DNA of 45,713 nt from Salinivibrio costicola subsp. costicola ATCC 33508 = LMG 11651 (GCA_000565345.1 AQOF01000055.1:1-45713), one strand, 5' to 3'. Counted from the stretch's first letter, positions 26,609 to 37,275 are shown. Numbers and translations are program-made. The notes: generated by a model from the sequence alone, not told the origin.

Positions 26609-27799
26609 ATGCTGGCACTTAACGCACAAGATATTCATATGCAGCAACATGCTGCCTCCAAGCAAGACGCGATTAAAGCCATTGCCGGTTTGCTGACGCA
26701 AAAAGGACTGGTAGAGGCCGGCTATCAAGACGGCATGTTAGCGCGAGAAGCACAAACCAGTACCTATTTGGGCAGTGGGATTGCCATTCCACACGGCACA
26801 ACCGATACCCGTGATCAGGTTAAACAAACGGGGGTGCAGGTTTTTCATTTCCCTGATGGTGTGGATTGGGGAGACGGAAATCTTGCTTATGTGGCCATTG
26901 GTATTGCCGCTAAGTCTGATGAGCACCTTAGTATTCTACGCCAGTTAACCCGTGTGCTATCTCAAGAGGGCGTTGAGGAAGCATTGCAAAAGGTTGAGCG
27001 TGCTGAAGAGGTCGTTGCGATCCTCAATGGTGAAACAACCGGCGCACAAAGCCTAACCTTTAAACCAGAGATGATACTGAGCGGCTTTCCAGCTTCAGAC
27101 ATGACTACCCTCCAAGCGGTGGGAGCCGGCCTGCTCAAAAACCATCATTGTATCAATCACGAGGGCGTGAGCCAGTTAGTGGCAGGCAATCCTATTCATT
27201 TGGGTCAAGGGCATTGGCTGCTTGGGGTTAATCAAGGCGTTGAACAAACAGGCGTATCCGTTGTGATGCCAGCAACGTCATTGACGCATCACGCGCAGTC
27301 TGTCAATGCACTTTGGTGCATAGCAGCGAATAATGCGGCCCATCTTCCTGTCTTGAAAACCTTAACGCAGTGGAAAGCCGACGATCAATTGGCGACCTGT
27401 ATTGATCTCTCGCCACAGGCGCTGGTTAACGCATGCAGTCCCCAGACGTCAACAGGGGCATCGCCAGCGGCGGCGTCGACCGATGAACGTCAAAAAGCGA
27501 CCGATAAAGCGATTCAAGAAGGTGAAAACGGTACATTTACCATCACCAATACGCATGGTTTGCATGCACGTCCAGGGGCAATGTTGGTCAACACCGCGAA
27601 AAAATTTGATGCGGATATTCAAGTTGCCAATGCGTCGACCCAATCAGATTCGGTCAATGCGAAGAGCTTGATGAAAGTGATTGCTCTAGGGGTAAAACAT
27701 GGTCATCAATTGCACTTTACCGCGCAAGGTTCGGATGCAGCGCAGGCGATTTCTGCACTCGGGAATGCCATTAAAGACGGATTAGGAGAACACGCATGA
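26609..27799 (+). CDS. fruB: Fructose PTS diphosphoryl transfer protein (EIIA-HPr)
   Basis: Fused phosphocarrier of the fructose phosphotransferase system, 396 residues. The EIIA domain at ~1-145 has the phospho-His in G-I-A-I-P-H-G-T-T (His62). A middle domain is at ~155-275. The FPr (HPr-like) domain covers the last ~90 residues with phospho-His in H-G-L-H-A-R-P-G (His319), then K-S-L-M-K-V-I-A-L-G. It passes phosphate from EI to FruA. The start is ATG 26609 with AGAGGA upstream. Its TGA overlaps the fruK ATG (ATGA), so the operon is translationally coupled. Controlled by Cra/FruR. Intact. Confidence 0.93.
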   Translation: MLALNAQDIHMQQHAASKQDAIKAIAGLLTQKGLVEAGYQDGMLAREAQTSTYLGSGIAIPHGTTDTRDQVKQTGVQVFHFPDGVDWGDGNLAYVAIGIAAKSDEHLSILRQLTRVLSQEGVEEALQKVERAEEVVAILNGETTGAQSLTFKPEMILSGFPASDMTTLQAVGAGLLKNHHCINHEGVSQLVAGNPIHLGQGHWLLGVNQGVEQTGVSVVMPATSLTHHAQSVNALWCIAANNAAHLPVLKTLTQWKADDQLATCIDLSPQALVNACSPQTSTGASPAAASTDERQKATDKAIQEGENGTFTITNTHGLHARPGAMLVNTAKKFDADIQVANASTQSDSVNAKSLMKVIALGVKHGHQLHFTAQGSDAAQAISALGNAIKDGLGEHA

Positions 27800-28751
27800 G
27801 TGCCATCTTAACCGTCACCTTTAATCCAGCTCTCGATATGACAGGAAGTGTCGGGGTATTGCAACCGGGTGATGTCAACTTGGTGCAAAACTATACCCTG
27901 CATCCTGCAGGAAAAGGCGTCAATGTTGCACGTGTGTTAAGCGATTTAGGGGCCACTGTGTCGGTCTCTGGCTTTCTCGGTGCAGACAATCAAGACCCAT
28001 TTTCCCAGCTTTTTGCTGAACAGGGCGTTGCCGATCACTTTTTGCGCGTGCCAGGGGTAAGCCGTACCAATGTCAAGCTGGTAGAAAATACAGGCCGGGT
28101 AACGGATTTAAATTTTCCCGGCATGGCGGTAGACCCGACCCATATTGATGCGTTGACCGAGACCTTGCACGCACTGGCACCAAGCCATGAATGGATCGTA
28201 TTGGCGGGCAGTTTACCGCCAGGTGTCACCACCGAACAGCTGGTGATGTGGATTAGCACCTTGCGAGAAGCGGGCAAAAAAGTGGTCGTCGACACCAGTC
28301 AACACGCGCTTCGTGCTGCCATTGATGCAACGCCTTGGTTGGTTAAGCCCAATGAAGCGGAGTTAGCTCGGTGTCTTAATGAATCTATCAGTAATGAGCA
28401 ATCTGTTTTATTAGCGCGTGGTGAACAGCTCTTTAACCAAGGGATCGCTAACGTGGTCATTTCGCGTGGGGTCGATGGGGTATTGTGGCGCGATCATCAA
28501 GCTGGTTAAAAGCCGTAGCGCCGGCCCAGCAGGTGGTGAGTACCGTTGGTGCGGGGGACTCCTTGGTCGCGGGTCTGGTCTCTGGCTGTCAAGCTGGGCT
28601 GAGTAAAGAAACGGCACTTCGCCAAGCCGTTGCCATATCGGCGCTTGCCGTCACTCAAGTGGGAGTGGGGGTGAGCAATCATGAAAACGTGAATCAATTA
28701 TCCGAACAAATCAGCGTGTCGCCTGTTGAGTTGTCAGTGCATGCGCAATAA
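27796..28751 (+). pseudogene. fruK: 1-phosphofructokinase, one frameshift
   Basis: PfkB-family sugar kinase that converts fructose-1-phosphate to fructose-1,6-bisphosphate; 318 residues after repair. Family marks are T-F-N-P-A-L-D-M-T near the start, L-H-P-A-G-K-G-V-N-V-A-R, L-A-G-S-L-P-P-G, W-L-V-K-P-N-E-A-E, and the catalytic V-G-A-G-D-S-L. The frame breaks near 28506: H-Q-A-G-stop against L-K-A-V-A-P-A-Q-Q-V-V. Restoring one G to ctggtt gives A-G-L-K-A-V. Coupled to fruB by ATGA; 27 bases separate it from fruA. Probably intact in the organism. Confidence 0.92.
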
Positions 28752-28778
28752 AACCAATCCATAAGTGGGGTAGAAGGT

Positions 28779-30514
28779 ATGAATCTGGTCATTGTTACGA
28801 CATGCCCTAGTGGTGTCGCCAATACCGTTATTGCGGCGGGGCTTCTCGAGCAAGCCGTCGATGCAAAAGGATGGACGGCACAAATAGAGTGTCAGTCGAG
28901 TGTCCAATCGACAAAAGTATTGTCAGCCGCAGAGATAGAACACGCCGATCGCGTGCTGCTCGTTGGCGATCCGAAAGAGACAGCGCGCTTTAATGGTAAA
29001 CCTGTTTACCAGGCAAGCCTTGATGAAGTCATGGTGGACGCACAGGCCGTGTTGACGGAGGTATCGAATCAGGCCCAGCCTTATGAGGCTTCCGTATCCA
29101 GTGAAAGTGGTGACAAACAGCCGGTTCGTATTGTCGGGATCACGGCTTGTCCGACGGGCGTTGCCCATACCTTCATGGCCGCTGAAGCGATTGAAGAAGC
29201 CGCGAAGGCGAAAGGGTATCAGGTTAAGATCGAGACACGTGGCTCGGTGGGGGCGAAAAATAACTTAACTGATCAAGACATTGAACAAGCGGATCTTGTC
29301 TTTATCGCGGCGGATATTGAGGTCGATCTCAGTCGCTTTGCCGGTAAACGTTTATATAAAACCAGTACTGGGAGCGCGTTGAAAAAAGCGGCACAAAGTT
29401 TGGATGATGCTTTGGCGAACGCCCATGTTCACCAAGCCGGACAAACCAATACCGCGAATAGCACTGCAAACCAAGCTGAACGGAGTGGCGTTTATAAACA
29501 CCTTATGACCGGGGTGTCACACATGTTGCCTTTGGTTGTGGCCGGGGGGCTAGCCATTGCGCTCTCGTTTGTGTTTGGTATTGAGGCGTTTAAAGAAGAA
29601 GGGACGCTTGCAGCGGCCTTAATGGAAATTGGCGGTGGTAGCGCGTTTGCGCTGATGGTCCCGGTACTGGCGGGCTTTATTGCCTTTTCTATCGCGGATC
29701 GTCCGGGCCTGGCACCCGGGCTTATCGGTGGTATGCTTGCAGCCTCAACAGGCGCGGGCTTCTTAGGGGGTATTCTGGCTGGTTTTATTGCCGGTTACAG
29801 CGCTAAATTCGTTGCGGACAAAGTCAGCTTACCGGCTTCAATGGAGGCGCTCAAACCCATATTGGTGATCCCGTTATTGGCCAGTTTATTTACCGGTTTG
29901 GTGATGATCTATGTGGTAGGTGGCCCCGTTTCGGTGGCGATGGAAAGTTTAACAACCTTCTTACAAAGCATGAATTCAACCAATGCCGTCATCTTAGGCG
30001 TGTTACTCGGCGCATGATGTGCTTTGATCTCGGTGGCCCGGTGAATAAAGCCGCGTATACGTTTGGCGTTGGATTGATTGAAAGTGGTACCTACATGCCA
30101 ATGGCTGCCATTATGGCTGCAGGCATGGTGCCGGCATTAGGAATGGGTTTATCGACTTTCCTTGCCAAACGCAAGTTTAACGATGCCGAACAAGAAGCAG
30201 GTAAAGCGTCATTCGTTTTAGGACTGTGCTTTATTTCAGAAGGCGCGATTCCGTTTGCAGCGAAAGACCCGATGCGTGTTATTCCATCGTGTATTGCCGG
30301 TGGCGCATTAACGGGGGCGATCTCAATGTTGATTGGCGCGAAATTAATGGCGCCGCACGGTGGCTTGTTTGTCTTGCTCATCCCAAATGCGATTAGCCCT
30401 GTCTTGCTTTATCTCGCCGCCATTACGGCCGGTACCTTGGTGACAGGTTTAGTCTATGCGTTGATTAAGCCGGTGAGCCAAGCATCACCATTGACGGCAA
30501 CCCAGTCGTCTTAG
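28779..30514 (+). pseudogene. fruA: Fructose-specific PTS enzyme IIBC, one frameshift
   Basis: Membrane transporter that takes up fructose and phosphorylates it to fructose-1-phosphate; 578 residues after repair. An N-terminal IIB'-like domain (T-T-C-P-S-G-V-A-N-T, Cys9) is followed by the main IIB domain with phospho-Cys124 in A-C-P-T-G-V-A-H-T, a linker and then the IIC membrane domain (from ~240). The frame breaks near 30013: L-L-G-A-stop against M-M-C-F-D-L-G-G-P-V-N-K. Restoring one A (gcatgatg to gcaatgatg) rejoins them and completes the substrate region G-G-P-V-N-K-A-A-Y. Third gene of fruBKA; a terminator follows. Preserved conserved residues argue for sequencing error. Confidence 0.92.
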
Positions 30515-30537
30515 TCAGACCTAAAACGCGCACGTAA

Positions 30538-30560
30538 AAAAGGCCCTTGATGGGCCTTTT
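30538..30560. terminator. Bidirectional terminator between fruA and the GAPDH gene
   Basis: Stem aaaaggccc / gggcctttt around a short loop (ttgat) with A-run on one side and T-run on the other, between two convergent genes. Confidence 0.8.
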
Positions 30561-30585
30561 GTTGTTTATGATAACGCTGTGTTGC

Positions 30586-32032
30586 TTATGATAACGATTC
30601 CGGCTGAGGGACCACAGGATAGCGAACCCCCATCATTTTCTCCATACAATGGATGACCTGACAGCTGTATCCAAACTCGTTGTCATACCAAATGTACAGT
30701 ACGCAGCGATTACCCTCGGCAATCGTCGCCTGGCTATCTACCACGCCAGCAAAGCGAGATCCAATCAAATCACTCGAGACGAGTTCGGTGGATTGGGTAT
30801 AATCGATTTGGCCTGAAAGCGGCGAGTAGAGCGCGACGTCTTGCAGGTACGCATTGATTTCATCTTTGTTGGTGGCGTGATTGAGGTTGAGGTTTGCAAT
30901 CGCCATCGAGACATTCGGGGTTGGGACACGCACTGAGTTGCCAGTGAGTTTTCCTTTTAGTTCCGGCAATGCTTTTGCTACCGCGCTTGCTGCGCCCGTC
31001 GACGTCAGTACCATGTTGAGTGATGCTGAACGACCACGTCGATCGCCTTTGTGGTAGTTGTCTATTAAGTTTTGATCATTGGTAAACGAATGGACGGTTT
31101 CAATATGACCACTATCAATGCCAAATTTATCCTGCATGGCTTTGAGCACCGGGGTAATCGCATTGGTGGTGCAACTGGCGGCGGAGATAATTTTGTCATC
31201 GTGACCAATGACATCATGATTGACACCGAACACCACATTTTTAAGCGCGCCCTTACCTGGGGCGGTTAGCAAGACTTTGTCTGTCCCTTTGCTATCAAGA
31301 TGCTGACCGAGTCCTTCTTCATCACGCCACATCCCCGTATTATCGACCACTAAGGCATGGTGAATGCCATACTGGTATAGTCGACCTCAGTTGGGTTATT
31401 GGCATAAATGACTTGAATGAAATTACCATTGGCGATCAGAGCATTACGGGTCTCATCCACAGTAATGCTGCCATTAAATGGACCGTGCACCGAATCACGA
31501 CGCAATAAGCTGGCGCGTTTTTCCAAATCGCCTTCTTTGCCACCACGGACCACTATCGCACGTAAACGTAATGGATAGCCTGGCCCACTTTTCTCAACCA
31601 GTAGACGTGCGAGTAACCGGCCAATACGGCCAAAACCATAAAGCACCACATCTTTGGGCTCGACGCTGTTGCCAGTGCCGATTAAGTGATTCAATTGGCT
31701 ATGAAGAAAATCAGTAATCCCATGCTCACTGTCATGTGATTGCCAGTACGTCCACGCCAGCTGGCCAATATCAATTTTACTCGGGGCCAGGTCGAGTTCG
31801 GCCATCGCTTCGATTAAAGGGAGGGTTTGGCTCGGGCTAATGTGTCGCCAGTGTAACGACGTGCGATGCGGTGAGCTTTAATAATATCAATGGTACTAGC
31901 GTTGATAAGCTGACGGCCAAAGAGTTGAATCTCTACGCCTTTTTGGCGATAGAGCTGGCTCAACAGCGGATACATGGTTTCAGAGTGAGTTTGACTGGTT
32001 TGCCAGTCGAGTAGGTAGTGTTCTGGACTCAT
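30586..32032 (-). pseudogene. Long-form glyceraldehyde-3-phosphate dehydrogenase, two frameshifts
   Basis: Vibrio-type long GAPDH (482 residues after repair, against ~330 for the usual form), with an N-terminal extension of about 130 residues before the Rossmann fold. The extension includes L-F-G-R-Q-L-I-N-A-S-T-I-D-I-I-K-A-H-R. The NAD motif is Y-G-F-G-R-I-G-R, and the catalytic Cys lies in S-A-A-S-C-T-T-N-A-I. W-Y-D-N-E-F-G-Y-S is at the end. It catalyses the NAD-linked step of glycolysis or gluconeogenesis. Frames break near 31823 (A-K-P-S-L; one C restored gives A-K-P-L-P-L-I-E-A-M) and near 31372 (one T restored gives D-Y-T-S-Y-G-I-H-H-A-L). ATG 32032 has AAAGG upstream. Which GAP paralogue it represents is unknown. 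Confidence 0.88.
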
Positions 32033-32442
32033 GAATCGACCTTTTCACGAATGATTGTGGGTGGGCAGGGTGCCCAGTAGGGTAATGGACTGATCATTGC
32101 CAGCCTTATTATTTTGTTGCGCAGTCTAAATGACCCAGAATTATTCACCTACTAAAAATAAGTCCTAAAATTCAACCACTCATAGATGATTAAGAACGAT
32201 AAGAACGAGTAATAGAGCGGGAAGGTTGTGATCGATGTTATAACTGATATGAAACAAAAGCGATAAATTCAATATTATTGTGAGCGGGAAAAGATGAAAT
32301 GTTATTTTGTTTTTTGTCGAAAATTAAGTGGGTAAAACACAAAAAAGTCGCGAACAAGCAACAATAATGGCTACTTGTTCACGAGTTGAGGCGTAACTCG
32401 CTGATTTTCAAGTTCGATGTTAATTTATATGGGCGTTCGTGC
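32033..32442. other. 410-bp AT-rich intergenic region
   Basis: AT-rich and non-coding. It holds the likely GAPDH promoter and the terminator of the DUF3334 gene at 32341-32383. I see no repeat or operator of note. Confidence 0.55.
32341..32383 (-). terminator. Terminator of the DUF3334 gene
   Basis: On the minus strand, the stem cgtgaacaag / cttgttcgcg (one mismatch or G-T pair) with a 15-base loop is followed by a run of six Ts. It lies 60 bases past the DUF3334 stop. Confidence 0.65.
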
Positions 32443-33129
32443 TCAGATCCCGAGTTCATCTAACAAGTCGTTACTGCCATTGTCGTTCTTTTCATTTTTA
32501 TCGTTAGATTTTCCTTCCAGCTGACGCACGGTTTCTGCCTCTAAAATAGAATCCGGGTCGACTTCTTCGCCTTCTTCAAAATCTTGCAGCTGAATGAATT
32601 CAGTGCGTTCCATCGCGAGTTCTAGATAAAAAATATGATTATTTTCGGTGGTAAAGCTGACCCGGCGCGCTTGAGGTTTATCAATATTGCTGTCGACAGA
32701 CACGGAGATATTTTTGTTCACCGCCATCATCTTCGGCTGGTTTTGCGTGATAGACGTCTGAATTGAGCGCTTAATCTTGCCTGTGAAGTCACCGATGATT
32801 TGGTTCATCAGTTCGCCAAGTACATCACCGACTTCATCCGCTGTATGTTGAGTGGCAAGCTCTTCTTCGGGGATCCCCATATGCTGCATATAGTTGCGAT
32901 AAATCTCTAACGCCGCTTGTGAGGAGAAGTTAATCACGACGAGTCCCGAAAAGCCGCCATCAAATAATACAAAGCACCCGATATCCGGTTTAAGACTGGT
33001 TTTGACTATTTTTTGCACCATTGCGGCATGATGCACGGGAGAGTCCGTGGCTTTGGTTAACACTGCTGTGGCAGATTGACACAGTTTGAGCAGGATGTCC
33101 TCGGAGGTGACAACTTTGGTTTTTCTCAT
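32443..33129 (-). CDS. DUF3334 family protein (CheX-like)
   Basis: A 228-residue soluble protein of the DUF3334 family, known mainly from vibrios and relatives. The central part has the pattern of CheC/CheX phosphatases and FliM-like proteins: G-C-F-V-L-F-D-G-G-F-S-G-L-V-V-I-N-F, then the E-x2-N-like segment D-E-V-G-D-V-L-G-E-L-M-N-Q-I-I-G-D-F. The C-terminus is acidic (V-D-P-D-S-I-L-E-A) and ends D-L-L-D-E-L-G-I. It lies directly after the hybrid kinase on the same strand (about 130 bases apart). A role in dephosphorylating a response regulator is a reasonable inference, not proven. No clear ribosome site; the ATG at 33129 is the most upstream. Confidence 0.8.
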   Translation of the reverse strand: MRKTKVVTSEDILLKLCQSATAVLTKATDSPVHHAAMVQKIVKTSLKPDIGCFVLFDGGFSGLVVINFSSQAALEIYRNYMQHMGIPEEELATQHTADEVGDVLGELMNQIIGDFTGKIKRSIQTSITQNQPKMMAVNKNISVSVDSNIDKPQARRVSFTTENNHIFYLELAMERTEFIQLQDFEEGEEVDPDSILEAETVRQLEGKSNDKNEKNDNGSNDLLDELGI

Positions 33130-33257
33130 TATTCACTACCGTTTTGGTTGCTGATACTTACCTTGAGTGTGGCACCGGAACGCGAGGTTTGTACACCGAT
33201 TTTCTAGATATTCGGATAAGGGATCACACCGATTCATTATTTTTGATGTTGGACACA

Positions 33258-36200
33258 TTAAGTCTCAAGCGTGTCGAGCGCATGAGTCAGACGTATGATA
33301 GCCGTTTGCATCTGCGCTAACGCTTTGACAAGTGTCTTGTGTGTCCTGTGTGTTGGCAGCATGTTCGGCGTCAAGGCACGCTTGATGCAATTCTTTTGCG
33401 CCAATACTGCCTGTCGCGGACTTCTGTTTATGTGCTGTGTCTTTGATATCTTGCCAATCTGTAAACGGGGGCGCTAACTGGCTCAGCGTGTTGATGCTCG
33501 GTAAACTGCGCCGGCGAAATATCGCAATGATATCAAGATAAGCGTGTTTCTGGCCGGCATAGAGTCGTTCGATAACACTTAAATCTAAAACGGTTGGCGA
33601 GCTCTCGTGTTGCACAGAGAGGGTAGACGTTTCCTCTTGCGCCTTGTCGGCGGTTGAGTGGGAACCTTGGTTTAGCCAGTGACTTAAGCGGCTTTCGAGC
33701 TGCTCTAACTCAATGGGCTTGGTGATATAATCGTCCATACCCGCTGCAAAACAACGTGCGTCTTCACCACTGAGTGCATTGGCAGTAATAGCGATAATAG
33801 GGACGTATCTCGTGGATGACTGCTGATCTCTCAATGCGGCTGTGAGTGCATAACCATCTTTATTTGGCATATGGCAGTCTGTTAAGACCAGATCAAAGCG
33901 CGTGCTTTGGTAAGCCTGCAATGCTTGCTCACCATCATCAACCATCACAACGTGATAACCGAGATAATGGAGCTGTTGTGTCAAAACGTGTTGATTAGTG
34001 GGGTTGTCTTCGGCAACCAGTATATGTCCACGTATCGATTTGCTATGGCGCTCTCTTGCTTGCATATCGGGGGTAATATTTAGTAGCTCGAGCGATTCCC
34101 CCAACATGCTAACCTCTGGGCTGTCTAAGCCTAAACACACACGGATCCCATGCACTAAGCGGCGATAAGTGAGCGGTGAGGCAAAAAGCTCGACCAGGTA
34201 TTTGTTCGGATGGGGATTCAGTGACAGCTTCTCTCGTAGCGCAATGATGTGTTTCACCCCAAGCGCATCAAAACGCGTCTCGTCACTTGTGTCCTGAGTG
34301 ATCAAGATAGCATGTCTGGCAGCGACAAGCGCAGGCGTACTTGATGCCTCCTGTTGCAGGGTAAGCGTCTCGTTTGGATTGGCTGTCGCATGTGCAATAC
34401 CTAAATGATTGAGATAGAGGTTGATGGCGTGTTTTAGCTCGCCATCGGGTAAATCAAGGTAAATAAACAGTGTGTCGATATCGTCACGACTAAGTGGCGC
34501 AGGATGAGGTGCACCCAATCTGTCAGTGGTGTAACTTAAGCGAACTTGAAATTCGGTTCCTTTATCCTGTTCACTCTCAACCGTTATCTCACCATCGAGT
34601 AAATCGATAATATTTTTACAAATCGCTAAGCCGAGTCCGGACCCACCATACTCACGCGTAGTGGATGATTCTGCTTGGTTAAAGGGTTGAAATATGGTGT
34701 CTAATTTGTCGTGGCTGATGCCTATACCATTATCCGCTATTGTGACGTTCAATCCTGTTTTTTCCGGTGTGCCTGTGTCGAACTGTGTGATTTTGACATC
34801 GACTTTTCCCAGCTTGTCACGGTGACTGCCAGAAAACTTAATTGCATTGCCCACAAGGTTATAAAGGACCTGTTTAAGCCGGTTAGGATCGCCAATCAGT
34901 GAGTCAGGCAGTTCAGGATCAATAAATAGTGACAATGTCACATTTTGTTTTTTGGCATTGTGGCTCACCGTGTCCATTACTTGATCAACCGTTTCAGAGA
35001 GAGAAAAGGTAACCTGCTCCAGCTGCAGTTTTCCTGATTCGGTGCGGGAGAAATCAAGAATATCGTTAATAATCGAAAGCAATGAAAGGGCTGATTCTCT
35101 TACTGTGCTCAGCAACCCGTGTTGGGATTGGGTTAGCGAAGAGCGACGCAGTAGATCCAACATCCCGATGACCCCGTTCATGGGGGTGCGTATTTCATGG
35201 CTCATGGTGGCAAGAAACTGCGCTTTAACCCGAGATGCACTTTCAGCTCGTTCCTTTTCTGCTATCAACTGCTCACGTGCTTGGTTGCGCGAGATAATGT
35301 GGGCTCGGAATATCACTAAGCTCTGCGCAATCTTTCCGACTTCATCGGTTCTATCTTGAAAATGACTAGACGGTGGTGTCATGTCACCCGCGACCAGTCG
35401 CTGCATCGAATCTGCCAGCGCGGCGATTGGCTGAGTAAAAGACTGATAAATATAAAAATACATGCCGCTACTGACAAACAAAATAAATAACAATAAATAG
35501 CCAAGATTCAATTGATTGGAATGAAGAATAGATTGTAAGTCGGTCATTGAGCGGGTAACTTCATTACCTGTGCCTTGTGCAAAACGGGAAAGTGCATTCT
35601 CTAGCGCATGATACTCATGATCGCTGAGCGTGCGAACTGCCTTCATGGCAGCGACTTTGGCGTTCGGTTGGTAATTGTTAAAAATGGCAATACCGCTGCG
35701 CTTAAAGCTAGTAAAGTGATTGTTTAATCGCGCAATTTTTTTGAGTGAGGCAGGGTCATTAAGCTCGAACTGTGTTAATGACAAATATTGCTCAAAGGTA
35801 ACCATATCTTCCATAAAGTATTGACGGCTACTCGTGCGACCTTCTAAATACTGATTTAGCTCGGTAAGCATATCGCCGTTTTCATCGACGAGCTCGTCAA
35901 GGTATTGTAATACCGCTAAGTTGTCAGGTTGCTTTAACTCCTGGGTGGCTTTGAGTTCGGCAACGAGGTTATCAATTGGGCGAGCGACATCAATGGATAA
36001 TCGCATCAATTGCTTGCGTGCCATTGCTCAGCCACAGGATCAAACTCGGTTAATACTTTTTGATGTGCGATGCGTTGAAAGCGTTCGTAGAGTTGACTGA
36101 CTTTTTCGAGTTGTTGTTTTTCATCGGGTTTGATGGTTTTTAGTTCTTTTAGCGCGTTTTCAAAGTCTTGTTGATTCTCTAGAAACACTGATAGCGATTC

Positions 36201-36446
36201 GTGCCGTCCCATGACATATTTAAGCATGCTAGCATTCATGTCGCTCACCGAACGTAGCATCTGCATCGTAATAATGGCGCTGGGAATTTCGTGATGGGTA
36301 GCGCGCTCTACATCACGATTGACACGCTCTTGCATGATATAGCTTGAAACCGATAATCCGAGCACCATCAGCGTGATAAACGTCATGATTAATCCGATTT
36401 TGCTGACAATGCTCTTACTAAATGGGCGCGGACGGTTTACCTTCAT
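33258..36446 (-). pseudogene. Hybrid sensor histidine kinase with REC and Hpt domains, two frameshifts
   Basis: A membrane sensor kinase of about 1060 residues. It has TM1 ~14-36, a long helical extracytoplasmic domain ~40-310, TM2 ~315-337 and HAMP ~338-390. HisKA has the phospho-His in M-S-H-E-I-R-T-P-M (~416). HATPase motifs are N-L-V-G-N-A-I-K-F-S, D-N-G-I-G-I and G-S-G-L-G-L-A-I. The receiver's Asp is in L-T-D-C-H-M-P. The C-terminal Hpt has the His in D-T-A-H-K-Q-K-S. It resembles BarA/TorS-type phosphorelay kinases. The frame breaks near 36022 (one G restored gives E-Q-W-A-R-K-Q-L-M-R). A second break near 33350 lies in an AC-rich run and, when corrected, gives a helical tail to 33258. 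AGGAAA precedes ATG 36446. Confidence 0.87.
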
Positions 36447-36900
36447 GGTTTTTTCCTACATCCTTGTGAGCGATTGATTCGGGCGTATCCGTGAAACAGC
36501 TCAGTGTGTGGTTTATTTTCATCACTGCAAACCAAAGCTATACTGCAAAGAAGAGTGGGTCAGCAGTTTGCATGAGTAAAGTGTGGCATGGATAAGCAAG
36601 AAAGGCTTACCGTTCACAGTTTTGCCACTGTATGTACACGAGCAATAAGCCAGTACGTGTTATTGCGCATGCTATCTTATACTATAAGACGTGTGGAATC
36701 GTATGTAAGGTGCATCGAATAGTACAAGATGCATCGAATAGTACAAGATGCATCGAATCGTATAAGGTGCATGGAAACAGTATAAAGCACGTGATGTGCT
36801 GTGAAGCGTGACTCGCTTTCTAATTTCGTCCTCTGGGGGCGCACATCGCGGATGTTCGCGATACAATAGCGATATATGAACAGTCTAAGGACAAGTAACC
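36447..36900. other. 454-bp intergenic region with tandem repeat
   Basis: Non-coding between the divergent kinase and DUF3802 genes. It holds the 19-bp tandem repeat at 36686-36783. Minus-strand open frames of 64 and 84 residues read through the repeat and are artefacts of it. Confidence 0.6.
36686..36783. repeat. 19-bp tandem repeat, five copies, upstream of DUF3802 gene
   Basis: Units at 36686-36704, 36707-36725, 36726-36744, 36745-36763 and 36764-36783. The best unit is AAGATGCATCGAATAGTAC, with palindromic GATGCATC at its core. The inner three are nearly identical; the outer two are diverged. The array lies about 120-215 bases before the DUF3802 ATG. Confidence 0.88.
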
Positions 36901-37245
36901 ATGGTAGTAGATTCAGACGGGTATCAGGCACTGATCGAGCACTTTGCGTTCAATCTCACCGTCTTTGAGCAACCCGGTGAAGCCATTGGCGATGAAACCA
37001 TTGCAGATATCGTGCACGATCTCGTCGCCTCTAACATCATGACCATTTGTGAGCAAAACCCTGGGCTCTCATCCGCGTTAAGGTTTACCATACTCCGTGA
37101 AGCCGATCGTGTGGTTGAAGATATGGAAGAAGTCTTAGCCGGGCGATGGGAGCAACCTGTCACGGCAGAGCAAGTGGGCTTTTTAGAAGAGTATGTGGCG
37201 CTAGTCAAAAATTTATTTGATGGCGCCATGGTTGAATTTCGTTAG
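36901..37245 (+). CDS. DUF3802 family protein
   Basis: A 114-residue acidic protein of the DUF3802 family, essentially confined to vibrios, of unknown function. It starts M-V-V-D-S-D-G-Y and is all-helical by pattern, with a conserved L-R-E-A-D-R-V-V-E-D-M-E-E-V-L-A-G segment at about 63-79 and the end V-K-N-L-F-D-G-A. AAGGA lies nine bases before the ATG. It is 30 bases upstream of tapT on the same strand, so the two may be co-transcribed. Confidence 0.8.
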   Translation: MVVDSDGYQALIEHFAFNLTVFEQPGEAIGDETIADIVHDLVASNIMTICEQNPGLSSALRFTILREADRVVEDMEEVLAGRWEQPVTAEQVGFLEEYVALVKNLFDGAMVEFR

Positions 37246-37275
37246 TACTCAGCCACTAATAACCTAGATACTTTG

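Noticed and set aside
26333-26728. 131-residue minus-strand reading frame across the fruB leader and start
   Set aside because: It reads through the tandem repeat and antisense to fruB, has no ribosome site or family features, and overlaps two proven elements.
28490-30020. Programmed ribosomal frameshifting in fruK and fruA
   Set aside because: No slippery heptamer or downstream structure, and the same one-base pattern occurs in a dozen unrelated genes, so sequence error is simpler.
36672-36931. Two minus-strand reading frames with repeated cysteine and tyrosine segments
   Set aside because: They are translations of the 19-bp tandem repeat in two frames; no start signals or family match.
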